Shown here one piece after another: positions 27,875 to 37,949 of a stretch of 64,000 nucleotides of DNA. The DNA comes from Holophagae bacterium. Lineage in GTDB: Bacteria > Acidobacteriota > Holophagae > Acanthopleuribacterales > Acanthopleuribacteraceae. Made by a program: the position numbers and the translations under genes. Positions within the stretch are counted from its first letter, which is position 1, and every line of letters begins with the position of its first letter. The notes beneath the pieces are model-generated. The model saw only the letters and a list, made by a program, of their open reading frames with translations. It had not been told where the DNA came from and ran no database searches. Where the stretch lies: positions 124,001-188,000 of the forward strand of contig JAUIFE010000015.1 in the NCBI GenBank assembly GCA_030429565.1, in the 5' to 3' direction.

Positions 27875-28900
27875 TTGACTGTCATTGACTTGAGAAGCGA
27901 TACGGTGACGCGGCCGACAGCGGCGATGCGCGCCGCCATGGCGGCGGCCGAGGTCGGCGACGATGTGTTCGGCGACGATCCAAGCGTCAACCGCCTGCAG
28001 GATTACCTGGCCGAGCGCGCCGGTAAAGAGGCGGGCCTGTTCCTGCCCAGTGGTACCCAATCCAACTTGGCGGCCATGATGGCGCATTGCCAACGCGGTG
28101 ACGAATACCTTGTTGGCGCCAAAGCGCACACCTACCTCTACGAGGGCGGCGGCGCGGCCGTGCTCGGCAGCATCCAGCCACAACCCATGGCGCAACAAGC
28201 CGACGGCACGCTCGATTTGAAGGTCGCCGAAGCCCTCGTCAAACCGGACGACGTCCACCACAGCGTCACCCGGCTACTGTGCCTAGAAAACACCTGGTTC
28301 GGTCGCGTGATGCCGCTCGACTATCCCGCCCAAGCGCGCGCCTTTTGTGATCGCCACCGGTTGGGCCTGCACCTCGACGGCGCACGTGTCTTCCACGCCA
28401 CCGTCAGCCAAAACAAAACCCTCGCCGAAATAGTCTCGTCTTACGACAGCGTCTCCATTTGCCTGTCCAAAGGTTTGGGCGCCCCCATCGGCTCCGTCCT
28501 CGTCGGCACCAAGGACCTGATCAAACAAGCCCACCGCTGGCGCAAAGTGCTCGGCGGCGGCATGCGCCAAGCCGGTGTCTTGGCGGCAGCGGGCCTATAC
28601 GCACTCGAACACCAAGTCGACCGCTTGGCCGAAGACCATCACCACGCCGCGTTGCTGGGCCAAAAATTGGCCGGTTTAGACCAGATTGGCCTGGAAACAG
28701 TTTGTACCAACATGGTTTTCCTACGTCTCCCCGAAGGCCAAGCAAAACAGCTACAGTCATTTATGCGCGAGCGCGGCATTTTGATCGGCGACAGGAACCC
28801 GCTACGCTTGGTGTTGCACCTCGATATCAAACGCGAACATCTCGATCGCGTTCATCAGGCTTTCGCAGAATTTGAAGACCGCACCCGTCAAACGGGATGA
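27875..28900 (+). CDS. ltaE: Low-specificity L-threonine aldolase
   Basis: A 341-residue PLP enzyme that splits L-threonine or L-allo-threonine to glycine and acetaldehyde. Similarity to E. coli LtaE is very strong throughout: DLRSDTVTRPT at the N terminus, EVGDDVFGDDPSVN, LGSIQPQP, LHLDGARVFHA with the PLP-binding Asp168, and ICLSKGLGAPIGS with the PLP lysine at 199. The start is TTG at 27875, with GGGAGA six bases before, giving an N terminus aligned with the family; a GTG at 27830 is a weaker alternative. It lies between the two giant paralogues, with no clear metabolic link to them. Confidence 0.95.
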   Translation: MTVIDLRSDTVTRPTAAMRAAMAAAEVGDDVFGDDPSVNRLQDYLAERAGKEAGLFLPSGTQSNLAAMMAHCQRGDEYLVGAKAHTYLYEGGGAAVLGSIQPQPMAQQADGTLDLKVAEALVKPDDVHHSVTRLLCLENTWFGRVMPLDYPAQARAFCDRHRLGLHLDGARVFHATVSQNKTLAEIVSSYDSVSICLSKGLGAPIGSVLVGTKDLIKQAHRWRKVLGGGMRQAGVLAAAGLYALEHQVDRLAEDHHHAALLGQKLAGLDQIGLETVCTNMVFLRLPEGQAKQLQSFMRERGILIGDRNPLRLVLHLDIKREHLDRVHQAFAEFEDRTRQTG

Positions 28901-29494
28901 GCCTCGATTCAGGCTCCGGCGCAACGCCCACCTTGGCGACTTCTAGGCCGGACCACTGACCCGGTCGCCACAATCCCAGCCCATCATGCCGGCTCGAAAC
29001 GGGGTCATCTAACGGTGGTTAACTTCAACAGCAAAAGCCAAATCAAAACACTTTCGTGGCTGAGTGAATCAACCGGCAACACCGCCAAAAGCAGCGCGCT
29101 CGCATGGGCCACCGATACCTCCGGTTCGGGACCCACCACCCCACGCGCCCATCAACTCATTTAAAATCACACACATAGACAATCAAAACCACCCGTTCTC
29201 GTAATTTTTTAAAGAAATTTAAAGAAATGTTTGATGGTTTGGCGCTATTTTCTCGCGAACTAAGGTGTGGCAACCAGATTCACTTCGGATCAGCCACACA
29301 AGGGCCCGGGCTGTTCGCGTCCAAACCAAGTTGGTCACCAACTAATATGCCCCGACTAAGGACCTTGTTTGCCTATAGTTCGCCACATAGGCCGGCGGCT
29401 CAAACCTTTACCGGCCATCGCTTTTGGCACCGCGACCTGTCGCTTGACCTCGACCCCGCCACCGAATGAAACCACACAAATTTTGGAGCTTGTT
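28901..29494. other. Intergenic region before the second giant gene
   Basis: About 590 bases. The stop region of ltaE has a short GAGCCT/AGGCTC hairpin (28899-28916) without a T-run. An AT-rich stretch at 29165-29230 with repeated TTTAAAGAAAT is the likeliest promoter area. No RNA gene or supported coding frame. Confidence 0.4.
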
Positions 29495-32400
29495 TTGAAC
29501 ACACACCGTTGGACCTCGTCGATTGTTGTCCTTGCCGTTCTTTGCTGGATCGCCGCCTGTCTTCCCCTCCACGCCCAACGCCCCACTCGCGTCTGGAGCC
29601 AACCGGAGCTGGACACCGACATCGTCTGGCCGGCAAGCGTTGTTTTTCAAGGGCGCCTGACCCTGCTCAAACGCTTTTTGGCCAACGGAAATCTGGACTA
29701 TCAAAACGATCGCAACCACCTGTGGCTAACCGACGGCACACGCGCCGGTTCGGAGCTGGTTTTCGCCGACGTGGTCCTAAGCAATGCTGTGGTTCACAAT
29801 GATTTGCTTTGGTTTATCGGCCTTGGCGGCTCAAGCGCCGCGCAACTCTACGCCTTTGACGGCGATAGCGTTACCGCCGTAGCCACACTCGACGGCTGCA
29901 TTGACGAGTATCGGCTCGAAATCGAAGGCAACCGACTTTTCATCGCAAGCTTCTCCTCCCTCCACCTGTACAACCTCACCAGCCAAACCCTGGCAGCCGT
30001 TCCGGGCGGCAGCCGAGGCTACCTAACCGACGGGAACCTGCTCGCCGTCGACCGGTACGGCTACGATTATTCGGTTCGTCGTCTGGACGCAGCCGACGAA
30101 GGCATCGTTGTCACCAGTCAAGACGGCATTTGGTTGCACAACGGCTTGGTTTACACCGGTGGCGAGCAACTCAATATCACCGACGGCACCCTCGCCGGCA
30201 CCCGCACCGTTGCGATTCCCGAGTTCAGCGCTGTCACCGAAATCAATGAGATTTACGGCGTCGCCGGCAACCAACTGTTAATGGGCGCCTCTATTTCGCT
30301 GGACAACACCGATCCCACCGGGCGCAGGTTCCTTGCCGCCTGCGACCTCAACGGCGCCAACATCCGCGTCGTCAACCCCGCCGCCCCAATTTTAATTGAC
30401 CACTTTCCGTCCTATCTGCCGGACGAAAACGGGCAGGGCCTTTTCCTAAAAAACCGCGACGGCGATATTTATTACAGCGACGGCAGCGCCACCGGCACCA
30501 AGCTCGTGTTTTCCAAGCCGCCACGTAAAAACCAAACCCTCACCCAAGGTTACAGCTACCAAAACACCAACTTACTGGTGTACCAACAACAAGAAGGCAC
30601 GGTTGCGGACGGCGCCGTGTACATCGCCCAGGGCGGTGAGCTCAACCCCAAACCGCTTTTTCAAGAAAGCGACCGCTATATCTACACCATTTACGGTCAA
30701 ATCGGCGCGCAACTGCTGGTTTCCTACGTCCAAAAGCAGGGTGGTCAACCCGCCCTCGTACAACTGGGTTTACTCAACCCCGACAACGGCACACTCAGCC
30801 TCATCGAAAATAACGAGGACTTCGCCGACGTCGATTTGCCCCTTTCCAGTCTGGTCCAAGCCGGCGATACCGTAGCCGTCTTGCAAAACGCAAAGCACAT
30901 TTACGATGAGGCATTGCTCCTGTTCCACAACAAGCGAACCGGTGTCAGTCAGACGCACACTTTTCCCGCGAAAATCGCCTTGGCCGAACACAACGGCACC
31001 ATCTATGTCGGCCAAATTTACGCTTCCAGTTACATTATTTACACCTGGAATGAGACAACGGCTGAACTTGAACGCCTGATCACCAGCAGCAACCTCCGCG
31101 CAAGCAATTTTCACTTCAAAGTGGCTCAAAGCGAAACGCGCACGGGTTTTTGGAACGGCAGCGGCTACAAGGTCTTCGACAGCGCAACCCAAATGACAAC
31201 CGACTTAATCCCGGACATTCACGGAACACATCTCGGCGACTTCGACGGCCGGCAAATGTTCGCCGACCAGGCCAACATTTTTATAGTGAACCCCGAACTA
31301 ACCGCCGTCCAAACGGTGCCACTCACCAGTTCATACTCTCGCCTGACGACCAGCGCCGACGATGATTTTGGTTACATCGGCTGGTACGACCGAGCCACCC
31401 ACATGACGCAGTTCGCACGCGTGGACCCAACGGGAACCGTCTCGCAATTTTCTCTGGGCAGACCGGAGCAAAAGATTAACCAAATGGTTTCGCTCTCGCC
31501 CCAGCACGTGCTGGTCATCGATTACAATGCCGACGCCGGCATGGCCACCCTGCTGGCGGTTAACAGCGACAACGAAACCGTTACCCCCTTGCATCGCTTC
31601 TCCTCGCGCTGCGTTGAGCGCAACACCTACGTCTTGGTTCGCGCCGGCAACCGCGCCTACTTCTCTGCTTTTGACGAAACGCATGGCGATGAACTCTGGA
31701 CCACGGACGGCACACCGGCAGGCACGCGGATGGTAAGCGATCTGTACCCTGGCGCGCGCGGCAGTTTTCCCTCATTTTTGAAAGCCGACGGCGACACCCT
31801 GACCTTTCGCGCCACTGGACCGGGTAACCAATCGCAGCATTGGCGTTTGGCGCCAGGTGAAGACGCCCCGTCAGCCGTGACCGATCCCGCCTTGGACGGT
31901 CGCGTTGGGTTGCGTCTGCTCGGCGGCAACGACGATGAGAAGTGGTACACCTCGACCGAACGCGACTTGTGGTGGTTTCACCCGCAATTTCCGCTGACCT
32001 TTGAAACACCCGACAGCGTGTGTCACAACGGCGACACCTTCACCATCCACGCCGACGCGGTCCACCCCGACACCCAATTCGATTGGACCCCGATCAATGC
32101 CGATCTGGTCGAAGGTCAAGGCAGCGACACGGTCACCCTGCGCGCCGACGGCAACGGCGACGTACAAATCAATGTGGCCGTAATCCTCGGCGACAGCATC
32201 CGCAACGAAACATTGACCTTGCCGCTGCGCACCCTCAGCCCCGCCATACCAACCCTCATCAACGGTACCCCACAGCCCTGTGCCTTGGAAGAAAACGTGC
32301 GATACACAACGCCCGTGGTCGCCGACGCCGTCAGCTACGAGTGGTCGGTCCCGGCCGACGCCGTCATCGCCCAAGGGCAAGGCTCAGCCGAGGTCGCCGT

Positions 32401-35400
32401 CACCTTTGGCACCCAATCCGGCGACGTGCGCGTTCGTGCGCTGAACGCCTGCGGCGCAAGCGACTGGCGCCTGTTACCCATTACCCTGACCACGGACGGC
32501 ATTGTCGCCAACGCCGGCGAAGATCGCGTTACCTGTAACGCCGCGTTCACGCTCAACGCCGAGTTGCCGGCCGACGCCGGCGGACACTGGACCATCCTCG
32601 ACGGCGAAGTTACCCTCTCCGACATCACCGATCCCAACGCCGTCTTAACCTTTGCCGCTACCGGCAGCGCCACCCTGTCATGGCGCATCAAAAAAGGCCT
32701 CTGCCCCTCTGCCGCCGACACCGTCACCATTTCCTATTACGAGGGTTTCCCGCTTGCCGACGCCGGTGACGATATTCAAGTTTGTAGCGGATTGAGCACC
32801 ACCCTGCACGCTTCTCGGCCCGAGTGGTCAACGCGGGGAACCTGGACGGTTGTCTCGGGCGAAGGCGGTTATTTTTCGAGCCCAAACTATTCAAGGTCTA
32901 CCTTTTACGGTCGTCCCAATGAGCCCTATGTCCTGCGCTGGCGCATCACCGGCACGCCTTGCACGGAGAGTGACGATACCGTCTCGGTGATTTTTTACGG
33001 CTCAGAGCAAATCGCGGCGCCGGCCCACCAAACCATCAGCTTGGGTGACAGCAGCCTGCTTGAACCCACGACGGTGGGCGGGACCGGTTATTGGGAAATT
33101 CTGTTCGGTCCGAATCGCAACCTCAGCCAGCTCAGCAGCGTTGAAGGCGGATCGACCCGTTTCACACCGACCCATGAGGGCGAATACCACTTGCGCTGGA
33201 ACTACAGCCCGCGCGACTGTGATGCGGTTCGCGTCACCACCGTGGTAACCGTTACCAACGCTGCGCCTTTCACCAGCAGCGTGGCTCGGTTCGCGCGACC
33301 TTCGGGCACCGCAACGGAACGAAACTACTTCCCGGTCCGCAACGCCGCCGACACCTTTCTGATCGGTGCCGGCACCGGCGACCAACCGCAAAACCTGGTC
33401 ACGCCCAACGGCGCCGCGTTGAGCGAGGTTTTCGCAGGCGACAGTTGCACCACCACCTTCGCCGCGCCCCAGGGCGGCGTTTACGCGGTCACCCTCGGTG
33501 GCGCCTGGGCCGTCAACCTCTACCACCGCGCCGCCAATGCCGGCGACTTCACCTTTGTCGCCGGCACCGACACCAACCTAGTCGGGGCCTGTACCAATAG
33601 CACGGATGAGCACGGCCAACTGTTCGGCGACCTTTTCTTCTTCACACTCGGCCAATCGCTGTTCGCCTTGGACCTCAGCCAGAGCCGACTTGACATGGTT
33701 CTCGATCTTGGGGCAAACCGCACCGATCTCCTTGTGTGGGAAGGCGCGCTGTATGCGGCCGGCGAAAACCTCTGGCGCTACATACCAGAAAACAAGACCT
33801 TTGCACTCGAATGGTACAGCGTTGATCGGACACTGGCCCCGCCGATTATCAAAACCAGCCACGGTTTGTTTTGGACCGCCTACCAAAAGTCGGATCCCAA
33901 TCAAACCACGGAAGGCTTGTTTTTCAACAACAACCCCCTCTACGGATACGACGTCGTCGCCCAAGGCTATGTGAGTGGCTTGGCCAAGGTTAACGACCAA
34001 GTTTTGTTCCACCACAATTTGCCAGGAACCGGCAGCGAGCCCTGGCTCAGTGACGGCAGTGAAGCGGGCACTTACTTGCTGGCCGATTTGGACGCCGGTC
34101 CCGCCTCCAGCGCACCGACAACCGTCCAAGCTTTCAGCCATGGCGGCGCCGCGTTCTTTTATCGCGACGGCCACCTGTGGCGCTACCAAGCGGGAACGGA
34201 AGCACCGAGCCGCTTTGTCGCCTTGAACGAATTGCGCGCCTATGACCGTGACGGCGACAACCTGTTGCTGTGGGACGGCCATCGCATGCGCCACACGCCC
34301 GCCAACACGCCCAGCGCGCAAATCAGCATCGTCTACGAACTCGATTTCCAAGACCAAGCCGACATCGACATCCTCGGTGTTTGGCAAAGCAAACTGTACC
34401 TGAAGCGCCGTGACGACGAGGGCACGCAGGTGTTGGCCGTCCCACTTAACGGCGGTTCCACGACGACACTCAACCAGGACTACCGCTTGCCCGAGGCGAC
34501 CGCCACCTACGTTGGTAGCTGGGACGATCGCCTGCTGCTGCTTGACAGCGCGTCCGCGTTCACGCTTAACCGTTACGACGCCAACGGCAATGTCACCTCG
34601 CTCATCACCTTCCCCCAAGATCCACAGCCGTTGGTTTCTTATGCATTCAACGGCGCGGTGTTCTTCACCACCGGCCCGGAGCGCACCCTTTACCGCAGTA
34701 ACGGTACCTTCAGCGGCACCAACGCCCTCGGCAGCCCCGCCTTGCGCCAGGTCGAGGGCGTCACCAAAACCGCCAACGGCATCCTGTTTTTCGCAGAAAA
34801 CGGGAGCGGCCAACGCCACGCTTACTTCTGCGGCGTCACCGGCGGGCCGCAATTGCTGGGAACCGGCATTCAGCCGACACAACCGCGCAGCGACGCGGTG
34901 AGCGGTCGTTTCCATGTCCTCGCCGACAGCGCCGCCGCCCTGTTCTTCTTGGAGAACAGCAACGGCTCGCTCACCTTATGGCGCTGGATGGACAACGAAG
35001 GCACCGTCGTGCGCTCCAACCAGTTCGATAATGATCCGCAGCGCGGCGTGGTTGCCGTCGCCGACGCCCAACCCACCTACTGCGTCTTCCAAATCAGCAA
35101 CACTTTGTATCACTTCAACGGCGCCACCCAACGCGTCAGCATCGTCACCGAGGCCGATCCAAGTTACCAGGGAACTTTCGACGGGACGCCGCTGTTCACG
35201 CTTGCCGGCCAAATCGGTTGGGTTGACCGAGCAGGCGCCTGGCATCAGGCCACCCCACCGTCGCCGATCGACGCCGTGCGCGGCAAAATCGCCGGCCATG
35301 CCTTGGTTCACGTGACCGGTGCCGACGCGGCCACCTATCGCTGGTATGCGCTTGCACACAACCGCTTCGAGGGGACGGCCACTTTGCCCGAGTCCTTCGC

Positions 35401-36373
35401 CCAAATCGCTACCATTCCCGGCTTCTTGGTGTTCACCACCGAACAAGGCATCGGCGTTGCCGACCGCAAAAGCCCCAGCCCCAACGTCATCAATCCCGAG
35501 AGCTTTGCGGGCCAACCCGAGAAGCCACAGGTTGTCACCGAGCGCGCGTTGTATTACGCACACCAACCCGACGGCATGTCGCGTTTCAAAGGCTATCGCT
35601 TTAGCGACAGCGACGAATACAGTGGGGCCGATTACCTCGGCCAAGCGGTGTTCACCGATGCCGGCGCACCCGCCGCCGACTACATTCGGTGGGTACGTCG
35701 TTTGGGCGAAGGCCTGGTCGTTTGTACCGAAATGCCAGGCATGGGTCAGGCGTTGTGGCACCTCACCAACTTCTCGAGTCATCGCATCGACACAGCGCCT
35801 TCGCCGCACCCGAACTACGTCGTATGGGCCGCCGCGGCAAACCGCGTCGTCGTTGCCGATCTAAGCCAAGCCGACGGGATCTCGCTGCTCGAGATTAATG
35901 CCACCAACCTCATGTTCACCGACCCCGTTTTGGCCGACCACCTTTTGGCCGCTTACGACGAAGACGGCAACGGTCGCTTAGACACTCAAGAACGCGCGAC
36001 CGTCACCGACCTCGATCTCTCCGGTTTGGGCCTGCAGAGCCTGGACGGCATTGACCTGCTGCCGAACTTGCGCGCGCTCGACCTGAGCGACAATCTGATC
36101 ACCGACCTCGGGCCACTGCTCGACCATCCCAGCTTGGGTGACGACAGCGGTGATTTCCTGGATGTGTCGCGCAACCCCCTCGCCGACCAGCACTGCATCC
36201 AAATTCAAACGCTGACGGATCGCGCCTTTACCGAGGGTGACAACCTGATTATTTCGCCCAACAAGGTTCGCGGCAATCCGTCCTACGATACGTGGCCGCA
36301 AAACAGCATTCTGCAATTGCTGCGGCCGGGCTTTACGGTAAACCCACAACCTTGGTTCTGCGCCACCCGCTAG
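29495..36373 (+). CDS. Giant exported protein, paralogue of the 20747 gene (copy 2)
   Basis: A 2,292-residue protein, collinear with the first copy along its whole length. TTG at 29495 with GGAGCTTGTT before it is the best start: the product then begins with a normal signal peptide (MNTHRWTSSIVVLAVLCWIA to LPLHAQ). An ATG at 29369 would add 42 unlikely residues. Residues about 25-830 have the D-G-T-x-A-G-T repeats; about 834-1255 have the Ig/PKD-like block (NAGEDRVTCNAAF and DAGDDIQVCSGLS open two of the units); about 1260-2135 have the second repeat run. An EF-hand loop DEDGNGRLDTQE starts at residue 2155 and is followed by NLRALDLSDNLITDLGPLL. Both copies share the ending W-P-x-N-x-x-L-Q-L-L-R-P. 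Exported or surface-located; ligand unknown. Confidence 0.86.
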   Translation: MNTHRWTSSIVVLAVLCWIAACLPLHAQRPTRVWSQPELDTDIVWPASVVFQGRLTLLKRFLANGNLDYQNDRNHLWLTDGTRAGSELVFADVVLSNAVVHNDLLWFIGLGGSSAAQLYAFDGDSVTAVATLDGCIDEYRLEIEGNRLFIASFSSLHLYNLTSQTLAAVPGGSRGYLTDGNLLAVDRYGYDYSVRRLDAADEGIVVTSQDGIWLHNGLVYTGGEQLNITDGTLAGTRTVAIPEFSAVTEINEIYGVAGNQLLMGASISLDNTDPTGRRFLAACDLNGANIRVVNPAAPILIDHFPSYLPDENGQGLFLKNRDGDIYYSDGSATGTKLVFSKPPRKNQTLTQGYSYQNTNLLVYQQQEGTVADGAVYIAQGGELNPKPLFQESDRYIYTIYGQIGAQLLVSYVQKQGGQPALVQLGLLNPDNGTLSLIENNEDFADVDLPLSSLVQAGDTVAVLQNAKHIYDEALLLFHNKRTGVSQTHTFPAKIALAEHNGTIYVGQIYASSYIIYTWNETTAELERLITSSNLRASNFHFKVAQSETRTGFWNGSGYKVFDSATQMTTDLIPDIHGTHLGDFDGRQMFADQANIFIVNPELTAVQTVPLTSSYSRLTTSADDDFGYIGWYDRATHMTQFARVDPTGTVSQFSLGRPEQKINQMVSLSPQHVLVIDYNADAGMATLLAVNSDNETVTPLHRFSSRCVERNTYVLVRAGNRAYFSAFDETHGDELWTTDGTPAGTRMVSDLYPGARGSFPSFLKADGDTLTFRATGPGNQSQHWRLAPGEDAPSAVTDPALDGRVGLRLLGGNDDEKWYTSTERDLWWFHPQFPLTFETPDSVCHNGDTFTIHADAVHPDTQFDWTPINADLVEGQGSDTVTLRADGNGDVQINVAVILGDSIRNETLTLPLRTLSPAIPTLINGTPQPCALEENVRYTTPVVADAVSYEWSVPADAVIAQGQGSAEVAVTFGTQSGDVRVRALNACGASDWRLLPITLTTDGIVANAGEDRVTCNAAFTLNAELPADAGGHWTILDGEVTLSDITDPNAVLTFAATGSATLSWRIKKGLCPSAADTVTISYYEGFPLADAGDDIQVCSGLSTTLHASRPEWSTRGTWTVVSGEGGYFSSPNYSRSTFYGRPNEPYVLRWRITGTPCTESDDTVSVIFYGSEQIAAPAHQTISLGDSSLLEPTTVGGTGYWEILFGPNRNLSQLSSVEGGSTRFTPTHEGEYHLRWNYSPRDCDAVRVTTVVTVTNAAPFTSSVARFARPSGTATERNYFPVRNAADTFLIGAGTGDQPQNLVTPNGAALSEVFAGDSCTTTFAAPQGGVYAVTLGGAWAVNLYHRAANAGDFTFVAGTDTNLVGACTNSTDEHGQLFGDLFFFTLGQSLFALDLSQSRLDMVLDLGANRTDLLVWEGALYAAGENLWRYIPENKTFALEWYSVDRTLAPPIIKTSHGLFWTAYQKSDPNQTTEGLFFNNNPLYGYDVVAQGYVSGLAKVNDQVLFHHNLPGTGSEPWLSDGSEAGTYLLADLDAGPASSAPTTVQAFSHGGAAFFYRDGHLWRYQAGTEAPSRFVALNELRAYDRDGDNLLLWDGHRMRHTPANTPSAQISIVYELDFQDQADIDILGVWQSKLYLKRRDDEGTQVLAVPLNGGSTTTLNQDYRLPEATATYVGSWDDRLLLLDSASAFTLNRYDANGNVTSLITFPQDPQPLVSYAFNGAVFFTTGPERTLYRSNGTFSGTNALGSPALRQVEGVTKTANGILFFAENGSGQRHAYFCGVTGGPQLLGTGIQPTQPRSDAVSGRFHVLADSAAALFFLENSNGSLTLWRWMDNEGTVVRSNQFDNDPQRGVVAVADAQPTYCVFQISNTLYHFNGATQRVSIVTEADPSYQGTFDGTPLFTLAGQIGWVDRAGAWHQATPPSPIDAVRGKIAGHALVHVTGADAATYRWYALAHNRFEGTATLPESFAQIATIPGFLVFTTEQGIGVADRKSPSPNVINPESFAGQPEKPQVVTERALYYAHQPDGMSRFKGYRFSDSDEYSGADYLGQAVFTDAGAPAADYIRWVRRLGEGLVVCTEMPGMGQALWHLTNFSSHRIDTAPSPHPNYVVWAAAANRVVVADLSQADGISLLEINATNLMFTDPVLADHLLAAYDEDGNGRLDTQERATVTDLDLSGLGLQSLDGIDLLPNLRALDLSDNLITDLGPLLDHPSLGDDSGDFLDVSRNPLADQHCIQIQTLTDRAFTEGDNLIISPNKVRGNPSYDTWPQNSILQLLRPGFTVNPQPWFCATR

Positions 36374-36397
36374 GATTCGGCGCGTTCCATCAATAAG

Positions 36398-36434
36398 AAA
36401 AGCGAGACAGGTTGAAACCTGTCTCGCTTTTTTT
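36398..36434. terminator. Bidirectional terminator between convergent genes
   Basis: AAAAGCGAGACAGGTT and AACCTGTCTCGCTTTT form a perfect long stem with a three-base loop and T-runs on both strands. It ends the second giant gene and the beta-lactamase-like gene facing it. Confidence 0.93.
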
Positions 36435-36458
36435 GTTACCCAGCCCGTACCGCCGCAA

Positions 36459-37889
36459 TTAACGCAGCTTGGCGAGGCTCGCACGGGCGGGCTCAAAACC
36501 CAGCGCCACGGCGCGTTCATAGCTAGTCTTGGCGCGTTTGAGGTCTTTCACGGCGAGGTAGGCCTCGCCCAGTGAATCCCACGCATTGCCCTCTTGCGGG
36601 TACAGACGCGTGTTCATCTCGAAAATCGCCACCGCCCATTCGCGCCGCGTCGGTGCATCCAGTAACTGGTAACCGATGCGATTGAGAATGGCCGGATGAT
36701 GGAAGCCGTCTTTTTGGCGCGCTTTGATCTGCGCGAACAGGGCTTCGCGTTCCCCCACCGGTTGTTTCATACAAAACGACATCACCAAATAAGCCGGATT
36801 CTCGCGTATGGGTTTCGGCTGATACGCGGGGTCGAACAGCATGCGTTCCAAACGCACCGACACCTCGGTTTCGCGACCGGCCACATTGGTCGAAAACAAC
36901 ACGACGGCGTCTTCTTCCGGCAACCACAGGAAATCAAAGAAAAAGACACCGTTCCCGCCGTTGTGGCACACGACCTTGGTGCCGCGCGGCGATTCGAACA
37001 AGGCCCAGCCATATCCGTAAAAGCTGTCGGCATCCTCACCCTCGCGCACGTACTTGCTCGTCAGCAAGGCCGTGCTCGCCGGCGTCAAAATTCGGTGGTT
37101 GCGCAGCGCCACGTACCACTTAAACATATCGCCCAAGGTCGATTGAATACCGCCGTTGCCCTTTAACACCCAGGACACGGCACCGTCCTTGGCGAAGCGT
37201 TCGCTCATCACGCCCACATCCACCACGCCGCCGCCGTAACCGTGCGCCCGCACCAAACCCTGCCAGTCCGGCAACAGGTAGCCGGTGTGCTGCATGCCCG
37301 CCGGCAGGAACAAGTGCTCACGCAAAAAGGCCTCATAACTTTGACCCGACACCAGCGCCACAATCCGTCCCAACACGCTATAACCAGCATTGGAATATCG
37401 ATACCGCTCTCCTGGCTTAAAAGCTAAGTCATTTGAAAAGAGTTTTTTAAAGAAGACATCCGGTGGTATTAGGGTGAAGTCGTCGGCATTCGGTAAAGCC
37501 TTTAAACCCGAGGTGTGGGTCAAAAGTTGATGCACCGTGATCGCCTGCTTGTCCGCCGGCAAACCCGCAAAAAAACGCGACAGCCGATCACTGGTTTTCA
37601 GCTTGCCCTGCTCCACCAGCTTCAACACCGCCGTCGCTGTGAACTGTTTGGTCACCGAGCCAATCGTCACCAAGGTATCGACACTGTAAGGCGCCGCCGC
37701 CTCACGATCGGCCATGCCGTACCCTTTGGCAAACACCACCGTGTCACCCTGACCCACCAACACCGCCCCGGAAAAACCACGACCCACGCCCGCGCGCAAA
37801 TAAGGATCGAGCCGGTCGGCCACCGACTCGGGGTTGAGGTTCCCCGGCCCGGCAAAGAGCAACATTCCAACTAAAAGCAAGGTGTTCAT
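36459..37889 (-). CDS. Serine hydrolase of the class C beta-lactamase family with C-terminal TPR-like tail
   Basis: A 476-residue exported protein (leader MNTLLLVGMLLFAG). The beta-lactamase/DD-peptidase fold shows S-x-x-K as SVTK (Ser78, Lys81), Y-x-N as YSN (165-167) and a third motif region CHNGGNG, so the serine site is intact. Such proteins are usually esterases or D-amino-acid peptidases rather than true resistance enzymes. After about residue 370 comes an added helical part ending in a TPR-like unit (AWDSLGEAYLAVKDLKRA), a known combination in this family. GAGG lies before the ATG at 37889. Convergent with the giant gene; downstream of the two-component genes on the same strand. Confidence 0.88.
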   Translation of the reverse strand: MNTLLLVGMLLFAGPGNLNPESVADRLDPYLRAGVGRGFSGAVLVGQGDTVVFAKGYGMADREAAAPYSVDTLVTIGSVTKQFTATAVLKLVEQGKLKTSDRLSRFFAGLPADKQAITVHQLLTHTSGLKALPNADDFTLIPPDVFFKKLFSNDLAFKPGERYRYSNAGYSVLGRIVALVSGQSYEAFLREHLFLPAGMQHTGYLLPDWQGLVRAHGYGGGVVDVGVMSERFAKDGAVSWVLKGNGGIQSTLGDMFKWYVALRNHRILTPASTALLTSKYVREGEDADSFYGYGWALFESPRGTKVVCHNGGNGVFFFDFLWLPEEDAVVLFSTNVAGRETEVSVRLERMLFDPAYQPKPIRENPAYLVMSFCMKQPVGEREALFAQIKARQKDGFHHPAILNRIGYQLLDAPTRREWAVAIFEMNTRLYPQEGNAWDSLGEAYLAVKDLKRAKTSYERAVALGFEPARASLAKLR

Positions 37890-37949
37890 TTCGTCCTCCT
37901 ATCGACTGATGAACCCAAGCTAAGCCACAAATTTTAAGAAAATTTTAAC

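Noticed and set aside
28899..28916. Hairpin at the ltaE stop codon as a terminator
   Set aside because: Six-base stem without T-run on either strand.
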